From: Larix kaempferi
Lineage: Eukaryota > Streptophyta > Pinopsida > Pinales > Pinaceae
Direction of reading: 5' to 3'
DNA length: 64,000 nt
NCBI GenBank assembly: GCA_027924585.1
Contig: BSBM01001383.1
Span: 1,760,001-1,824,000 of the forward strand
Each line of letters starts with the position of its first letter. The first letter of the stretch is position 1. The notes under the pieces were generated by a model. That model searched no databases, was not told the origin of the DNA, and saw nothing but the letters and a program-made list of their open reading frames with translations. Below are positions 60,359 through 64,000 of the stretch, one piece after another. The translations under genes and the position numbers were made by a program.

Positions 60359-60816
60359 GATCCAAATGTGAACTCTCCTCCTTCATGAACTAGTTCCAAG
60401 GTACATAAGGGGGGCTAATTAATGCCACCAAGTGTGTGAGGAGTCGAATTTGTATATTTGGGGGGGACTGAGTCTTCAATGCGTCATTAGGAGTGAGTGG
60501 TCCCACCATTTTGACAATAGAGCTGCTATCGAAGGAAAATCCATGGGGGTGTAGCGCGGGCATTGTTCAAATAACATGCGCCATAGCACGTGTCAATTGT
60601 GTATTACCCGTGCTACCCTTTGTTGTGACTATTCCTTGGCACTTATGGACTCATGTTGTGTTTTGGATCTATTGAGGATGCCAATGGTGAGATGCATTGT
60701 TTATGTTGATGATGCCTTACTGGATGAATCTCTGAAATGTCGCATGTGAGCAATTTTTAGGCATTAACATATGCCCCTTGATGTATGAAGTTCGGAGGGT
60801 ATTGTAGAACCGATAA
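60359..60816 (+). repeat. 458-bp direct repeat, right copy
   Basis: Pairs with 53223-53680; begins on the very first base after element I's LTR. Confidence 0.9.
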
Positions 60817-62018
60817 TGCATCATGTTTTCTGTTGTTTCTATCTTGTTCTATAGGATGAAGCATATGTCGAAAAATAGGGTTCTCCCCTAGGGGAAGATT
60901 GTTGGTGAGTACCATTGGAGCTGTAATAAAGAATGGTTTTTATACAAATGAGGCGAGCATACCCATGCTCATTAAAATGTTAGCAAAGTAATTACAATGA
61001 GAGAGGACCAATGGTTCCAACTCTACTGTACTATTGGGACATGGATCAAGGTGGCTTCAATCCATGTTTGAGTAAATTCCACAGGAACTGCTGCAGAATA
61101 TTTGAAGAAGTGGAACTGTTGGTGACCATGATAAACCCACTGGGGTGGGGGACCAAACTGGTATGTAAATATTCTGAAGAGGTTCACTATACCAAATAGA
61201 CTGCTACCATGATTTCCAAATGTGAACGATGCTACCTTCAAAATTACATTTCCCCCTGATGCGATGATGTGTTGACCTCGAGCATATGGGAAACCACTTA
61301 TTTAGAGATCACTAATGACTCTCTATACTAAGTTCGAGGTGATCATTTATATTGAATGAAAGGGATCCCAAGGTACAACTGCAACTCTCAGAATGTGGTG
61401 TTTTGACGTCGATGATAGCTGAAGTACATAATAAGACGAGAGTCATATACTGAGAACCGACATCATATTATAACCAACTGGTGGAAAGACAAACCTGACA
61501 CAAGACTGGTTTATAAGTGTGGGTCTCATCACTTCCTTTTATCGATGTAAACATGGGGAGCGGGGATGACATCTTTTCTTTCGGAACAACAACGATTGAA
61601 ATGAACAGAGACAAATTGCAAATGAAAGGGATTTGATGGAGACGTAAAATGAAGGGTAATGGTAACTGACAAAATAAATAATGCTGAACATATGGACACT
61701 CAAATACATTGATTAAAGGCAGCCATGGGTTGTTTCCAAAATAATATGGTGTTCCTGCAATGTGAGGTGATGGGGGAGCTGTGTGTACATAAAGAATGTT
61801 GGTGGGGTCCCCACAGTTTTGGGTGTGTCGGGGGGGGAATTTGATGATAGGGAGAGTTACCATGGTTTTGAATGGATGGGGGACACTTTCCAATGATGAA
61901 GTGAGGGTTAACTTGTAGATGCGAAGACAGGTTCCCCATGAAACGTTGTTATGCAGTGTATTCCTGCGGGATAACTGAATAGAATTGGTTGATTCTGAGG
62001 GTGGGGGTGGGGCCATAG
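60817..62018. other. Unassigned sequence with one 192-codon frame
   Basis: No family recognised. A minus-strand open frame 61468-62046 (proline-rich start, hydrophobic stretch around LPLPFILRLHQIPF) is the longest here, but its first codons overlap element J's LTR and no domain is seen, so it is not called a gene. A G-rich run (gggtgggggtgggg, 62000-62013) borders J. Confidence 0.4.
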
Positions 62019-63371
62019 TGTCACATCCCCATATTGACCCTATCACATTAAAATTGTAAATGATGTAATATTGTTATAAAATCGTGGTGAGGAGCTCAAG
62101 GACAAGGCCCCGCCATCGATTTATTGATGCATATGGTTTACGTGCTAGCCCGGCACAATGGAATTGTAAATATCATGTAAATATGCATTTAATAAAATAC
62201 CCACAACTAGCTATGCAATGCAACAAGAGATAGGGGCATGATTTTACAAGGAATTGGGAGGGAAAAAGTTCAAACCCTTGATCCAATCAAGTCAAGCCAA
62301 GTTTCAATGAGATAACCCATCAAACTCTCAACTACCCATGTTGACTTTTGTACCCAATCATTCACTTCTCCCAAGAGTTGGGTGAAGTAGTTAATGCCTT
62401 GGGGAATGGGGAGGTATGGCTATCCAAAATTCGAGTATGGGAAACCACCCTGCATGGAAAAATGTGTTTGGCTTCCTTGGCAATAAAAGAGCCATGAATT
62501 TTCCTCCCAAGCCATAACCCATCAGGCAGTTTTGTCTCTCTCACGTTTTTGGGCTGCCTGGGCGTTTTCTCTCCACGTTTTTATGGTTTCTCCTGATTTT
62601 TCTAGCTGGAAACAAGGCGTTTTTGGGTTGCAGAGTGGCTAGGAGTATGGGAACTTGGTTTGGGGTTTCATTGGAGCCGTTTTGGCCATTTAGATGCCCA
62701 AAATACCATGGAAAAATCGGGTTGGTTCCCTATGGACGATTTCCCCAATCCAAGATCTGTTTTTGGTGTGCCCACATTTTTGGAAAACCCCTGGCCATCT
62801 TGTTATTGAAATTCCCCAATCCATTTTTGGTGTTCCCACAATTTGGGAAATCCCAGGGCCATCTTATTAGTAAATCCCATTGCTGAAAGAGTGTATCCAT
62901 GCCCAGTTTGAGTTGCTGTGTGTAAAAGAGTGTTGGGGGTTGAGATGGGTATCTATTGCTTTGGCTGTGTATGAGCTTGAATGTCCCCTTTTCTTGTAAG
63001 AATCATGCCCAGCTTGGGGGTGGCAGTTGTGTTGAGAGAATTGATGAACACAACTGGCCTACGGTTGGGTGGAACGTTGCAGCAACATAGCTAGTTGTTT
63101 GGGGGCAATTGCACCAATGAAGATAAGTGTTCTCTGTGTGCATTTTACTTCTGAAATGTTTTGATTTGATGTTTATTATTGATATGTTGAAATCATATAG
63201 AAGATGTGTGTGGATAGTTTAATTCTGCTATGCATAATTGATTAGTTTTACATCTGCACACAAATGATTTATTCATATGATTCTAATGAATGGGATGAGA
63301 TTATGTGAAAGCCCCAGAGATTGGCATCATGTTCCCTCCCTTGCCTTGGATGGATGGGTGGGTGCGTGACA
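62019..63371 (+). repeat. 5' LTR of element J (element continues beyond window)
   Basis: TGTCACATCCCCATATTGACC... to ...GGTGCGTGACA, 1353 bp, followed by a primer site. Ends resemble E's LTR ends, so J and E are probably related families with different LTR lengths. No coding sequence of J is within the window. Confidence 0.6.
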
Positions 63372-63373
63372 GA

Positions 63374-63391
63374 TTGTATCAGAGCTACTGG
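63374..63391 (+). other. Primer-binding site of element J
   Basis: TTGTATCAGAGCTACTGG, one base different from TGGTATCAGAGC; initiator-Met type. Adjacent 'ttgcagc' is shared with the site of E. Confidence 0.6.
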
Positions 63392-63539
63392 TTGCAGCAT
63401 TGGGCCTTCATGGGCTATCTATCACAGTTGCAGAGGTAAGTATGCCTCCTGCCCAACACTAAACATCAAAAAGAAAGAAAATAATTCAGAAAATTTTCTG
63501 AATGTTTTTTAAAATTTGAAAAAAAATTTAAGTGTTGGA

Positions 63540-63960
63540 AATTTTGCTTAAATCTCTGTCGACAATTTTAACCATAACTATTGCGCCATGGTCGGTGAAA
63601 ATTTGATTAAATTTTGCGCCGAAGCAGTCATGGAGGAAAGACTCTGTCGTCGATTTTTAGTGTTAAATTCTGCGCGCGCGCAACGATTTTAGTGTTAATT
63701 TTTGCGACGCGGCGGTGAGCTTAATGTTAATTTTCGCGACGCGACGGCGAGCTTAATGTTAATTTTTGCGACGCGGCGGCGAGCTTAATGTTATGTTTGC
63801 GACAAGTGGCGGCGAAATTAACGTTAAGTTTTGCGACGCGTAGCGGCGACAATTTTAACGCTAAAATCTGCGATGCACGTGGCGAAAGTAATGATAAAAC
63901 TTGCGCCGCGAGCGATAATTTTAGCCTTAAAATTTGCACAACGAAGGCTTGCGGGCGGAG
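63540..63960 (+). repeat. CpG-rich degenerate repeat in leader of J
   Basis: Diverged units of about 31 bp such as 'ttttgcgacgcggcggcgag' plus 'cttaatgttaa', clearest at 63690-63810. Unusually rich in CpG for this window. The minus-strand frame 63727-63939 is a product of the repeat. Confidence 0.7.
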
Positions 63961-64000
63961 ATAAGGCCAGGATTGGTGAAATGGGCACAGAAGTTTAAGG

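Noticed and set aside
61468-62046. 192-codon minus-strand frame as a gene
   Set aside because: Overlaps the start of J's LTR, shows no known motif, and its composition follows local base skew.

Overview
The window reads as repeat-dense intergenic DNA from a seed plant with a large genome. A gymnosperm is a plausible host, but that is inference: no host gene or rRNA/tRNA gene was recognised to anchor it. Almost everything is LTR retrotransposon, inserted one inside another, with nearly all coding sequence broken. The strongest evidence is a set of exact 5-bp target-site duplications, TG...CA LTR ends, TATA boxes inside LTRs, primer-binding sites matching the initiator-Met tRNA 3' end (TGGTATCAGAGC), and polypurine tracts.

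Left half (1-25 kb): a stack of nested insertions. B is a Ty3/gypsy deletion derivative (2434-6942, TSD CCTGG). It sits inside C, a minus-strand Ty1/copia-type element running from the left edge to 10643. C sits inside the 3' tail of F, a second minus-strand copia-type element whose 5' LTR ends at 16253. F sits inside H, a plus-strand Ty3/gypsy remnant (16254-18458). H sits inside E, a minus-strand element with an unusually long LTR (about 2.7 kb) and a broken non-gag-pol reading frame at 18.5-21.7 kb.

Middle (25-44 kb): E's 5' LTR is split by two copia-type elements. A (25350-32633, TSD CCGCA, LTRs about 95.5% identical) carries a nearly intact gag-pol stopped only by two TAG codons. G (33815-41347, TSD CTTAT, LTRs about 97.4% identical) is non-autonomous. 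E itself appears to sit in another gypsy remnant, L (42633-44159).

Right half (44-64 kb): older, AT-rich, mostly unassignable sequence with minisatellites, a poly(A)-tailed insertion with an 18-bp TSD (47341-48061), a degenerate repeat-type ORF (51.2-52.8 kb), copia-type element I (53706-60358) flanked not by a TSD but by a 458-bp direct duplication, and the 5' LTR of an element J that leaves the window.

The most interesting signal is that C, F, G and I share one architecture: an LTR/leader like A's, a short gag remnant, then 1.2-1.5 kb of unrelated conserved sequence with repeated splice-site-like junctions (AG before, GTATGT after short segments) replacing most of gag, protease and integrase, then a broken RT/RNase H, then a family-specific tandem-repeat tail. 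A is the possible helper-type relative. Regulation is visible only as LTR promoters and a U3 module of about 36-40 bp present in one to three copies.
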